A DNA stretch of 64,000 nucleotides from positions 1 to 64,000 of the forward strand of contig NZ_SOBE01000004.1 of assembly GCF_004364285.1 (NCBI RefSeq). The letters are read 5' to 3'. Shown one piece after another: positions 54,414 to 62,481 of the stretch. Position 1 is the first letter of the stretch; each line of letters begins with the position of its first letter. Source of the stretch: Frigoribacterium sp. PhB116 (GTDB lineage: Bacteria > Actinomycetota > Actinomycetes > Actinomycetales > Microbacteriaceae). A program made the position numbers and the translations under genes. The notes under the pieces were generated by a model. That model worked only from the letters and a program-made list of their open reading frames with translations. It searched no databases and was not told where the DNA came from.

Positions 54414-55040
54414 GTGCAGCTCGTCGACCGCCTCTTCCGCACCGACGAGTGGCGGACCGTGCCGAACGCGATCACGGCCCTCCGCCTCCTGCTGCTGCCG
54501 GTCTTCGTCGTGCTGATCGTCGGCGAGCACTACTGGTCGTCGATGGTCGTCATCGCGGTCGTGTTCCTCACCGACTTCGTCGACGGCTTCGTCGCGCGCC
54601 GCACCCACACCACCTCTGAGCTGGGCGCCTGGCTCGACCCGGTGGCCGACCGGCTCACGGTCATCGTCGTGGTGCTGGCCTTCTGGCTGGGCGGGCTCCT
54701 CAGCTGGCCGGTGTTCGTGCTGATCCTGCTGCCCGACGTGGTGCTGAGCCTCGTGGCGCTGATCGCGTTCGGGGGCGCCTCCTTCCCCGTGACGTGGGTG
54801 GGCAAGGTCCGCACCGCCCTCATCTTCGTGGGCCTGCTGATGCTGCTCGTCGGCGTCGCCGTGGTGGCCGAGTGGCGCGGCTCCGAGAGCGGCGACGGCC
54901 CTGAGGTGCTGGGCCAGCTGCTCGTCGTCGTGAGCAGCTTCGTGCTGCTGCTCGGGCTCGTCGGGCACTACGTCGCCGCCGTGCTCTACGGCCGCGACCT
55001 CGCCCGCCGCTGGCGGGCTCGCGGCCGCACCGCCTCCTGA
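54414..55040 (+). CDS. CDP-alcohol phosphatidyltransferase (PgsA-like)
   Basis: This 208-residue membrane enzyme joins an alcohol phosphate (glycerol-3-phosphate or inositol phosphate) to CDP-diacylglycerol. The family motif D-G-x2-A-R-x8-G-x3-D-x3-D reads DGFVARRTHTTSELGAWLDP then VAD. It has about six hydrophobic helices. GTG 54414 is chosen for its AGGAG at five bases; GTG 54396 is upstream without a site. It could be phosphatidylglycerophosphate synthase or cardiolipin-type. Confidence 0.88.
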   Translation: MQLVDRLFRTDEWRTVPNAITALRLLLLPVFVVLIVGEHYWSSMVVIAVVFLTDFVDGFVARRTHTTSELGAWLDPVADRLTVIVVVLAFWLGGLLSWPVFVLILLPDVVLSLVALIAFGGASFPVTWVGKVRTALIFVGLLMLLVGVAVVAEWRGSESGDGPEVLGQLLVVVSSFVLLLGLVGHYVAAVLYGRDLARRWRARGRTAS

Positions 55041-55089
55041 CCGGCGTCCGGTCCTCGCCGGCGGACACCGCGCCTCCTAGGCTCGGGGC

Positions 55090-55668
55090 ATGTCGTCGCG
55101 CACCCTCGCCGCCGCCCGTGAGCCACGGTCGCCCGTCGCCCTGCTGCTGCCCGGGGCCGGCTACGCGGTCACGGCGCCGCTGCTCGCCTGGTCGGGGGCC
55201 GTCCTCGCCGCCCGCGGCTGGCACGTCGAGGCGGTCACCTGGTCGTTCGACGCCCGCTCCGGCGAGGGCGACCCCGTCCCGCTGATCGAGGAGGAGGCGG
55301 TCGCGGCTCGCGAGTCGGCCCGCGCCGCCGGGGCGCACGGCCCGTGCGTCGTCGTGGCCAAGTCGCTCGGCACGCTCGCCTTGCCGTGGGCGCTCCGCGA
55401 GGGCCTCGCCGGCGCGTGGCTCACGCCGCTCAGCACCGACGGCGCCGTCCGGACGGCGCTCGCCGACGCCGGCCCGGAGCACCTCGTCGTGGCCGGCGAC
55501 GCCGACCCGTTCTGGCGGCCCGCCGAGCTGGTGACCCGAGCAGACGTCGTCACCGTCCCGGGGGCCGATCACGGGCTCACGCTCGGCGACGACTGGCGTG
55601 CGTCGCTCGCGGCCCAGTCCGCCGTCTTCGAGCGGCTCGACGCCTGGGCTGCGCAGTCCGACGCGTAG
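55090..55668 (+). CDS. small alpha/beta hydrolase
   Basis: This 192-residue compact hydrolase-fold protein has an oxyanion strand VALLLPGAGYAVTAPLLAW, a nucleophile-elbow-like VVVAKSLGTLAL (K-S-L-G-T in place of G-x-S-x-G), an Asp in VVAGDADPFWRP and a His in VPGADHGLTLGDDW. It resembles small hydrolases near phospholipid genes in actinobacteria. Cytoplasmic; substrate unknown. ATG 55090, and a 50-base gap after the phosphatidyltransferase. Confidence 0.82.
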   Translation: MSSRTLAAAREPRSPVALLLPGAGYAVTAPLLAWSGAVLAARGWHVEAVTWSFDARSGEGDPVPLIEEEAVAARESARAAGAHGPCVVVAKSLGTLALPWALREGLAGAWLTPLSTDGAVRTALADAGPEHLVVAGDADPFWRPAELVTRADVVTVPGADHGLTLGDDWRASLAAQSAVFERLDAWAAQSDA

Positions 55669-55670
55669 TC

Positions 55671-55732
55671 GGCGGGTTCCCGTCGTCGACGGCGGGTCAG
55701 CGCTGACCCGCCACGGGCGACGGGAACCCGCC
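55671..55732. terminator. 31-bp-arm hairpin between convergent genes
   Basis: Arms 55671-55701 and 55702-55732 pair at 27 of 31 positions, starting 3 bases after the hydrolase stop and ending before the convergent kinase-like gene. Confidence 0.75.
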
Positions 55733-55802
55733 GCACACGACCCGGACCCGCCGCGGGCGACGACGACCCGCCGGCTCCGCAGGGCCTCCTGCGGGCAGCG
55801 CC

Positions 55803-56567
55803 TCAGGTCGCGTTCCAGAGCCCCCGGTAGAAGGCGGTCCGCACCGGGTCGGGGTCGATCCCGTAGGCGTCGAGCCAGACGGCGTCCCAGCCGGGGCCGT
55901 AGTTCCACTCGAGGCTCATCGTCGCGACGGCGATGTCGGCCCAGCGGTCGGCGACCCCGAGCGCGTCGAGGTCGACGTGGCCCGACCACGTCCCGTCGTC
56001 GAGCAGCAGCGTGTTCGGCACGCACGCGTCGCCGTGGCAGACCACGAGCCGGTCGACCTCGGGGGCCGGCCCCAGCGAGTCGGGGTGCGACGAAGGAGGC
56101 GCGGTGCGCGCTCGCGCACTCGTCGCGATCCGGTCCTCCACCGACCAGCTGAACGGGCAGTCGTCCACCGGCAGGGCGTCGTGCAGCACGCGGAGCCCGT
56201 GCCCCGCCGCCCGCACCGCCCGCTCCGGGTCGCGCACCCACCGCAGGTCCACGGCGCTGCGGCCCGGCAAGCCCGCGGTCACGAGGTGGTCGCCCTCGTC
56301 GTCGCTGCCGATCTCGAGCACCCGCGGCACGACGGCGTGCTCGACGGCCCAGCGCAGGCGCATCTCCTCGGCGTGCAGGTCGAGCCCGCTGCCGTGCGGC
56401 GCCCACTTGGCGAACCGCCGGCCGGGACCGTCCCCGAGGCGGTACGTCACGCCTCCTGCCTCGTTCAGCCACACCGGCGTGACGGTGTCGCCGTCGGCCG
56501 CGGCGAGCACGGGATCCGGCACCACGAGGAGGCGGTCGTCACCGGCCGAGGACGCGTCGGGGATCAT
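55803..56567 (-). CDS. aminoglycoside phosphotransferase-like kinase
   Basis: This 254-residue APH-fold protein has the nucleotide-binding Lys in RRFAKWAPHG, the catalytic loop VVCHGDACVPNTLLLDD and the metal Asp in WSGHVDLDALGVADRWADIA. It matches APH(3')-type kinases in length and motif order. It could phosphorylate an aminoglycoside or a housekeeping small molecule; resistance cannot be inferred from sequence alone. ATG 56567. Confidence 0.85.
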   Translation of the reverse strand: MIPDASSAGDDRLLVVPDPVLAAADGDTVTPVWLNEAGGVTYRLGDGPGRRFAKWAPHGSGLDLHAEEMRLRWAVEHAVVPRVLEIGSDDEGDHLVTAGLPGRSAVDLRWVRDPERAVRAAGHGLRVLHDALPVDDCPFSWSVEDRIATSARARTAPPSSHPDSLGPAPEVDRLVVCHGDACVPNTLLLDDGTWSGHVDLDALGVADRWADIAVATMSLEWNYGPGWDAVWLDAYGIDPDPVRTAFYRGLWNAT

Positions 56568-56597
56568 CCGCCCACGCTACGGCAGCGCCCGCGCACA

Positions 56598-56636
56598 CGA
56601 CGAGGCCCGCCCCGCTCAGCGGGACGGGCCTCGTCG
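56598..56636 (-). terminator. hairpin after the small basic membrane protein gene
   Basis: Arms 56598-56616 and 56618-56636 pair at 18 of 19 positions, 18 bases past the stop at 56654 on the - strand. Confidence 0.75.
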
Positions 56637-56653
56637 ACGTACGTGCGCTCAGA

Positions 56654-56866
56654 TCAGCGCGAGGCCTTCTTGGCCTTCTTGATCGCGGCCTTGCGGGCGA
56701 CGGCGACGTTCTTCTTGGCGCTCTTGCGCGCCTTCTTCACCTGGGGGTCGTTCCAGAACGAGCCGACGTAGCCCGAGATCTGCTTGTAGCGACCGTGCCC
56801 CGCCTTCGCGCCGAAGGTGTAGGCGATGAACGCGATGATGGCGATGAGCAAGAATCGGAAACTCAT
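56654..56866 (-). CDS. small membrane protein with a Lys-rich tail
   Basis: This 70-residue protein begins MSFRFLLIAIIAFIAYTFGA, one membrane helix, then a basic tail (GHGRYKQISGYVGSFWND and a Lys/Ala/Arg stretch KKARKSAKKNVAVARKAAIK) that could lie on DNA or acidic lipid. ATG 56866 has the ribosome site GGGAGGA. No family recognised with certainty. Single gene between two hairpins. Confidence 0.75.
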   Translation of the reverse strand: MSFRFLLIAIIAFIAYTFGAKAGHGRYKQISGYVGSFWNDPQVKKARKSAKKNVAVARKAAIKKAKKASR

Positions 56867-57117
56867 GGGTCCTCCCAGGGAACGTTGACGTGTTGCCTCG
56901 ACGGTAGTCCCCGCGCCTGTGCGGCGTCTCGCCCGTGCGGATGAGACCGCCGAGGACTCGCTCGGCGGCTCGCCCGGGCCCCGCCCGGGCCCCGCCGAGC
57001 CCAGACCAGGCCCGACCAGGCCCCGATCAAGCCCCGACGGGGCCCGGCCGGGAGTCCCGTCCCCGCCCGCAACCGCCCGGAAACACCCTCGCAACACCCC
57101 GTCAGTAGCGTCGAGCC

Positions 57118-58815
57118 ATGGCAGACCTCTTCGACCGCTACGCCGCGGCGACCCCGGCCAGGGGCTCCTCCGCGAGGCAGCCGGCGCTCGCCTGGGACGA
57201 GATGTTCGCCTCGGACCGCGAGGTCCGTCGGGCTTACCAGGAGATCCACGCGACCCTCGAGGGCATGACGCAGGACGACCTCCGCGGCCGCACCGCGGCC
57301 CTCGCCGACTCGTACCTCGCGCAGGGCGTCACCTTCGACTTCGCCGGCGAGGAGCGACCGTTCCCCCTCGACGCGGTGCCCCGCGTGATCGAGCACGACG
57401 AGTGGCTGGACGTCGAGAAGGGCGTGAAGCAGCGGGTCAAGGCGCTGGAGGCTTTCCTCGCCGACGTCTACGGGCCGCAGCGGGCCGTCGCCGACGGGGT
57501 GATCCCCGCGGGGCTCATCACGAGCTCGAGCCACTTCCACCGCCAGGCCGCGGGCATCGACCCGGCGAACGGCGTGCGCATCCAGGTCAGCGGCATCGAC
57601 CTGATCCGTGACGAGGCCGGCGCCTGGTGCGTCCTCGAGGACAACGTCCGCGTGCCCAGCGGGGTCAGCTACGTGATCTCGAACCGCCGGGTGATGGCAC
57701 AGACGCTGCCCGAGCTCTTCGTCTCGATGAAGGTGCGCCCCGTGGGCGACTATCCCGCCCGCCTCCTCGCGGCCCTCAAGAAGAGCGCGCCGTCGGGGGT
57801 CGACGAGCCGACGGTGGTCGTGCTGACCCCCGGGGTCTTCAACTCGGCGTACTACGAGCACACCCTGCTGGCCCGGCTGATGGGCGTCGAGCTCGTCGAG
57901 GGCCGCGACCTCTACTGCTCGGGCGGCCGCGTCTTCATGCGCACGACGGGCGGCCCCGAGCGGGTCGACGTGATCTACCGACGGGTCGACGACGAGTTCC
58001 TCGACCCGCTGCAGTTCCGTGCCGACTCGGTGCTCGGATCGCCCGGCCTGCTGATGGCCGCGCGCCTCGGCACCGTCACCATCGCGAACGCGGTGGGCAA
58101 CGGCGTCGCCGACGACAAGCTCGTCTACACGTACCTGCCCGAGCTGATCCGGTACTACCTGGGCGAGGAGGCGCTGCTGCCGAACGTGCGGACCTGGCGC
58201 CTCGAGGATCCCGGCGCCCTCGAGGAGGTGCTCGACCGCCTCGACGAGCTCGTGGTCAAGCCGGTCGACGGCTCCGGCGGCAAGGGCCTCGTCGTGGGGC
58301 CGGCCGCGAGCCGACGCGAGCTCGACGAGCTCCGCACCCGCCTGCAGCAGGACCCGCGCGGCTGGATCGCTCAGCCCGTCGTGCAGCTGAGCACCATCCC
58401 CACCCTCGTCGACGACGGCCTGCAGCCCCGCCACGCCGACCTCCGGCCCTTCGCCGTGCACGACGGCGACGACGTCTGGGTGCTGCCGGGCGGGCTGACG
58501 CGCGTGGCCCTGCCCGCGGGCCAGCTCGTCGTGAACAGCAGCCAGGGAGGCGGGTCGAAGGACACCTGGATCGTCGGCGGCGACGTGGCGGCCTGGGCAG
58601 GCCACGACGTGAGCGCCCTCATCGCGGAGCAGACGACGCCGACGCAGTCGATCCCGGTGATCACGCCGGAAGCGGCGGCTGCGGCAGCCGCCGCGGCGGA
58701 CCACACGCCCGACCACGCCCCGCAGGACGACCCCCGCAACGACCAGCAGGCCCAGCAGCAGCAACAACGGGTCGACGACGGACCCGCCACCACGACCGAA
58801 GGACGACCATGCTGA
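57118..58815 (+). CDS. circularly permuted type 2 ATP-grasp protein
   Basis: This 565-residue member of the conserved ATP-grasp / alpha-E / transglutaminase trio is thought to ligate amino or peptide groups. Family landmarks: PFPLDAVPRVIEHDEWLDVE, GVKQRVKALEAFLADVYGPQ, CVLEDNVRVPSGVSYVISNR, then PDELIRYYLGEEALL-type sequence and VVKPVDGSGGKGLVVGP (ATP-binding loop), and NSSQGGGSKDTWIVGG. An Ala/Gln/His/Asp-rich tail ends it. It overlaps the alpha-E gene by 7 bases. Natural substrate unknown. Confidence 0.92.
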   Translation: MADLFDRYAAATPARGSSARQPALAWDEMFASDREVRRAYQEIHATLEGMTQDDLRGRTAALADSYLAQGVTFDFAGEERPFPLDAVPRVIEHDEWLDVEKGVKQRVKALEAFLADVYGPQRAVADGVIPAGLITSSSHFHRQAAGIDPANGVRIQVSGIDLIRDEAGAWCVLEDNVRVPSGVSYVISNRRVMAQTLPELFVSMKVRPVGDYPARLLAALKKSAPSGVDEPTVVVLTPGVFNSAYYEHTLLARLMGVELVEGRDLYCSGGRVFMRTTGGPERVDVIYRRVDDEFLDPLQFRADSVLGSPGLLMAARLGTVTIANAVGNGVADDKLVYTYLPELIRYYLGEEALLPNVRTWRLEDPGALEEVLDRLDELVVKPVDGSGGKGLVVGPAASRRELDELRTRLQQDPRGWIAQPVVQLSTIPTLVDDGLQPRHADLRPFAVHDGDDVWVLPGGLTRVALPAGQLVVNSSQGGGSKDTWIVGGDVAAWAGHDVSALIAEQTTPTQSIPVITPEAAAAAAAAADHTPDHAPQDDPRNDQQAQQQQQRVDDGPATTTEGRPC

Positions 58816-59738
58816 GCCGCATCGCCGAGAGCCTCTTCTGGATCGGCCGGTACATCGAGCGGTCCGACGGGACGGCGCGCATCCTCGACGTGCACCTGCA
58901 GCTGCTGCTCGAGGACCCGTGGATCGACGAGGACACCGCCTGCCGCAGCCTCCTCTCGGTGATGGGCAGCGAGGCGGCCTCCGACGTGGCTCTCACCCGC
59001 GGCGACGTGCTCGCGCGGCTGGCCGTCGACCGGCACGACCCGGCCTCGATCGCGTACTCGCTCGGCGCCGCCCGCGAGAACGCGCGGCGGGCCCGCGAGA
59101 TCGTCTCGACCGAGCTGTGGGAGTGCCTCAACACGACCCGCGCCCGCATGCCGCGCAAGGTCGCGGGCGACAAGGTTCACGAGTTCTTCGCCTGGGTGCG
59201 GGAGCGCAGCGCGCTCGCCGTCGGCATCATCGAGAGCGCCACGAGCCGCGACGAGGTGTGGCAGTTCTTCACCCTGGGCCGCTCGATCGAGCGAGCCGAC
59301 ATGACGGCGCGGCTGCTCGCCACGCGCACGCTGACCGAGGCGTCGGGGCCGTCGTGGACGACGATCCTCCGCTCGTGCGGCGCCTACGAGGCCTACCTGC
59401 GCACCTACCGGGGCGTGCCGAGCGCCCGCAACGCGGCGGAGTTCCTGCTGCTCGACCGGTTGTTCCCGCGCAGCGTGATGTTCGCGGTCAGCCGCGCCGA
59501 GGCGTGCCTCCGCGAGGTCGAGCCGTCGAACGGGCGGGTGATCGCGACCGACGGGGGAGTGCGGATCCTCGGGCAGATGCGCAGCGAGCTCGAGTTCCGG
59601 CCGATCGGCGACATCCTCGACGACCTCCCGGCCCAGATGGACGCCGTCCAGGCGGCGACGAGCGCCGCCTCCGAGGCGATCAGGCAGCGGTACTTCCCGA
59701 CCAGCGCGGCCCCGACCTGGGTCGGTGAGCGATCGTGA
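58809..59738 (+). CDS. alpha-E domain protein
   Basis: This 309-residue all-helical alpha-E protein is always found with the ATP-grasp and transglutaminase partners. It begins MLSRIAESLFWIGRYIERSD and has family blocks ENARRAREIVSTELWECLN, FFTLGRSIERADMTARLLAT and FLLLDRLFPRSVMFAVSRAE. It is probably a scaffold or second half of the ligase. ATG 58809 lies inside the previous gene; its stop overlaps the next start (GTGA), so the three proteins are made together. Confidence 0.92.
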   Translation: MLSRIAESLFWIGRYIERSDGTARILDVHLQLLLEDPWIDEDTACRSLLSVMGSEAASDVALTRGDVLARLAVDRHDPASIAYSLGAARENARRAREIVSTELWECLNTTRARMPRKVAGDKVHEFFAWVRERSALAVGIIESATSRDEVWQFFTLGRSIERADMTARLLATRTLTEASGPSWTTILRSCGAYEAYLRTYRGVPSARNAAEFLLLDRLFPRSVMFAVSRAEACLREVEPSNGRVIATDGGVRILGQMRSELEFRPIGDILDDLPAQMDAVQAATSAASEAIRQRYFPTSAAPTWVGERS

Positions 59739-60580
59739 GCCGGCTGCGGATCCGCCACCACACCGGCTTCTCGTACGCCGGCGAGGCCGTCGCGAGCTAC
59801 AACGAGGCGCGCATGCTGCCGGCGCACGCCGAAGGGCAGTTCGTCCTCTCGTCGCACCTCCGCATCGACCCCGCCGCGGGCACCCACGAGTACGTCGACT
59901 ACTGGGGCACCCGGGTGTCGGCGTTCGAGGTGCTGCTGCCGCACCGGCAGCTGTCGCTGACGGCGACGTCGACCGTCGAGCTGCGGCCGGTGCTGCACCC
60001 CGAGACGACGACGGGCTGGGACGACCTCGCCCGCGTCGCCGGCGCCACCGCCCAGTTCGTCGAGCACCTCGAGCAGACGCCGCTGACGGCGCCGCCGGCC
60101 GACCTGGTCGACCTGGCACTCGAGGCGAAGGGGGCGTCGACCTCGCCCTGCTCGACCGCGATGGAGATCTGCCAGAGGGTAGGAGGCGCGGTCCGGTACC
60201 TGCCGGGCGTCACCAACGTGAAGACGACGGCCGCCGAGAGCTGGGCCGCCCGGGCCGGGGTCTGCCAGGACATCGCGCACGTGACCGTGGGGGCGCTCCG
60301 CGCGGCGGGGATCCCGGCGCGGTACGTCAGCGGCTACCTGCACCCGCGGCCGTCGGCCGAGCTGCGCGAGACGGTCACGGGCGAGTCGCATGCCTGGATC
60401 GAGTGGTTCTGCGGCGCCTGGCACGGCTACGACCCCACGAACCTGATCGACATCGGCGACCGGCACGTGGTCGTCGGCCACGGCCGGGACTACCGCGACG
60501 TGCCGCCGCTGCGCGGGGTCTACGCGGGGTCGGGCGCGTCGTCGCTGTTCGTGACCGTGGAGATCACGCGCGAGGCGTAG
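59735..60580 (+). CDS. transglutaminase-like cysteine protease of the trio
   Basis: This 281-residue protein has an N-terminal transglutaminase beta region (RLRIRHHTGFSYAGEAVASY) and a catalytic core with C177 in RAGVCQDIAH, H219 in GESHAWIEWF and D233 in GYDPTNLIDI. It should cleave or transfer peptide bonds, perhaps removing what the ATP-grasp enzyme attaches. GTG 59735 overlaps the preceding stop by 4 bases. Six bases separate its stop from the convergent GH114 gene stop, without room for a hairpin. Confidence 0.92.
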   Translation: MSRLRIRHHTGFSYAGEAVASYNEARMLPAHAEGQFVLSSHLRIDPAAGTHEYVDYWGTRVSAFEVLLPHRQLSLTATSTVELRPVLHPETTTGWDDLARVAGATAQFVEHLEQTPLTAPPADLVDLALEAKGASTSPCSTAMEICQRVGGAVRYLPGVTNVKTTAAESWAARAGVCQDIAHVTVGALRAAGIPARYVSGYLHPRPSAELRETVTGESHAWIEWFCGAWHGYDPTNLIDIGDRHVVVGHGRDYRDVPPLRGVYAGSGASSLFVTVEITREA

Positions 60581-60585
60581 CCGGC

Positions 60586-61524
60586 TCAGCAGCGAGCGAA
60601 CGAGTACCCGGGGTCGTCGGCCGGCACCAGGTCGCGGTCGCGCACGACCGTGCTGCGCGGGGTCGACTCCCGCGAGCAGAGCCCCTCGACCGTGTCGCGG
60701 AGGTCGTCCATGTACTCGATCGCGAGCACGCCGTCGCCGTACACGTCCGTGAAGGCCCCGCACTCGGAGTACAGGTCGCACTCCTCGACGACGGCGAAGT
60801 CGAAGCCGATCTCGTCACGGCCGCGCGCCTCCAGCTCTGCGGTGTTCTTCTGGCCGGCGGCGAGGCCTGCCTGGTGGGTGCGCGCGACGAGCAGCGTCGC
60901 GAAGGCGACCGCGTCGTCGAGGTCGAGTGCGCCGTCGGAGCGGCTGTACGAGTCGAGGTTGTCGAACTCGACCGCGTCGAAGCCGGCCGCCGCGCAGCCG
61001 TCGATGACCGGCGCCTGCAGCTCGGCCAGCGCCTCCCTGGCCTCGGCTGTGGAGGTGTCGAAGAGGTGCTCGTCCGGCCAGCCGGGGTCGACGAGCAGCC
61101 CGCCGGAGGCGTCGTGCAGCAGCAGGGACTCTGGCCAGACCGCGCCGGGCTGCGTCTGGAACCCGTTCACGTAGCAGATGTCGAACCCTGCGCCGGCGGG
61201 CTCGTCGGTGCTGTCGCGGGCGACGACCGTCACGCCGTCGGGCACGGGGGAGGCACCGCCGAGCTGGTAGTCGAAGCCGGCTCCGGCGGGCCAGAGGTCG
61301 GCGTCGGAGGCGCGTGCCGGGCCGGCAGCACCGGTCGCCCCCGCGGTCGCGGCGCCTGCACCGGCTGCGGCGCCTGCTCCGCTCGTCGTCGCCGGCGTCG
61401 TGGCCGAGCAGCCGGCGAGCCCGACCACGAGCGCCGTCGCGGCGGCGACTGTCGCGACCACGGCCGCGGCTCCGGCGGCACGGCCCGACCGCTCGCGCGG
61501 GGAAGTCCGTCGACGTTCGTCCAT
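60586..61524 (-). CDS. GH114/TM1410-like lipoprotein
   Basis: This 312-residue exported lipoprotein has a signal ending VVGLAGC (Cys ~39), a Thr/Ala/Gly linker, then an endo-alpha-1,4-polygalactosaminidase-type barrel. The GH114 start reads AGAGFDYQLGGA; the core has ICYVNGFQTQPGAVWPES, GFDAVEFDNLDSY (acidic catalytic strand), AGLAAGQKNTAEL and FAVVEECDLYSECGAF. Enzymes of this family cut galactosaminogalactan-like polymers. Two Cys pairs could form disulfides. ATG 61524. Confidence 0.85.
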   Translation of the reverse strand: MDERRRTSPRERSGRAAGAAAVVATVAAATALVVGLAGCSATTPATTSGAGAAAGAGAATAGATGAAGPARASDADLWPAGAGFDYQLGGASPVPDGVTVVARDSTDEPAGAGFDICYVNGFQTQPGAVWPESLLLHDASGGLLVDPGWPDEHLFDTSTAEAREALAELQAPVIDGCAAAGFDAVEFDNLDSYSRSDGALDLDDAVAFATLLVARTHQAGLAAGQKNTAELEARGRDEIGFDFAVVEECDLYSECGAFTDVYGDGVLAIEYMDDLRDTVEGLCSRESTPRSTVVRDRDLVPADDPGYSFARC

Positions 61525-61580
61525 GCCGCGAGCCTAGGTCAGCCCGGTCGGACGCCGGACGCCTCGGCGCGTCGGCGATG

Positions 61581-61642
61581 GATGCCCCATTCGGGACGAG
61601 ATGCCACGGGGCCCGCCGCCATGTCGTCCCGTTCCCGTCATC
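61581..61642 (-). terminator. imperfect hairpin after the membrane protein gene
   Basis: Arms 61581-61603 and 61620-61642 pair at about 16 of 23 positions with the best core CGGGACGA/TCGTCCCG. It sits just past the stop at 61643. Confidence 0.45.
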
Positions 61643-62362
61643 TCAGAGCCGAGGGGCGACGGGCTCGATGTCGCCGGGGGTCACCGCCGTACCGACGGGC
61701 ACGGCTTCGTCGCGAGCTGCGGCGGGGGCGCTCACCACGTCGGGGACGCCTGAGCCAGCGGCGGTCGACCGAGCAGTGGTGCCCCGCCCGCCGGTCGTCG
61801 AGCGGACCGCCGCGACCGACCGCGCCACGGCGGCCGCGACCGACGTGGTCGCCGCGCGCTGCGCCGTCGAGGCGTGCTGCCCCGCACGACGCGTCGCGGC
61901 ACCGGCGGCTCGTCGGGCCGTCGCCGCGTGGCGGTGTGCGGCGGTCCGGGCCGCGGACAGCGAGGCGGGGCCGCCGACGGAGGCGGCGGCCGTGCGAGCA
62001 GGCACGACGGACGTCGTGACCGGCGACGCCGACCCGGGCACCGCCTCCTGCGCGGGGGTCACGACGGTCGGGGGAGGCGGCGACGAGGTGGGGGAGAGCG
62101 CGGGGGCGAGGCGGTCAGCGGGTGCGGCCGTCGACGGGGCCGACGAGCCCTCCGCGGGCAGCCGTCCGAGCAGGCGGTCGGCCAGAGCGACGAGCAGCAC
62201 GACCACGCCGCCGACGACGAGCGCGGACGCCAGCAGAAGGAACGAGACCGCGACGTAGTCGTAGGCGCCGTCGACGGCGCGGGCGTCCGCTGCCAGGCCG
62301 AGCGCGCCTCCGGCGACGACGGCGGCGAGAGCCGCTGCCGCGCACCGCGCTGTCCTGCCCAT
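61643..62362 (-). CDS. two-helix membrane protein with an Ala/Thr/Arg-rich tail
   Basis: This 239-residue protein has two hydrophobic helices (~10-27 and ~40-65), then a long low-complexity region rich in Ala, Thr, Ser, Pro and Arg with a central helical run (TAAHRHAATARRAAGAATRR). ATG 62362 is supported by GGAAGG six bases before it; a GTG five codons upstream is weaker. No domain is recognised. The tail resembles structural or nucleic-acid-binding low-complexity proteins, but that is not evidence of function. Confidence 0.6.
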   Translation of the reverse strand: MGRTARCAAAALAAVVAGGALGLAADARAVDGAYDYVAVSFLLLASALVVGGVVVLLVALADRLLGRLPAEGSSAPSTAAPADRLAPALSPTSSPPPPTVVTPAQEAVPGSASPVTTSVVPARTAAASVGGPASLSAARTAAHRHAATARRAAGAATRRAGQHASTAQRAATTSVAAAVARSVAAVRSTTGGRGTTARSTAAGSGVPDVVSAPAAARDEAVPVGTAVTPGDIEPVAPRL

Positions 62363-62481
62363 GTCCGGACCTTCCACGACGGGACGCCGCGGGGCCGGAT
62401 CAGACCCGAGGACTCGTCATGGGCGGACTGTACGCCGGGCGGCCCGACCGTGGTAGCCCCTTGCGCTCAGCGGCCACGCGT

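Noticed and set aside
55803-56567. Calling the APH-like protein an antibiotic resistance gene
   Set aside because: Fold and motifs are shared with housekeeping kinases, and nothing nearby suggests mobile resistance.
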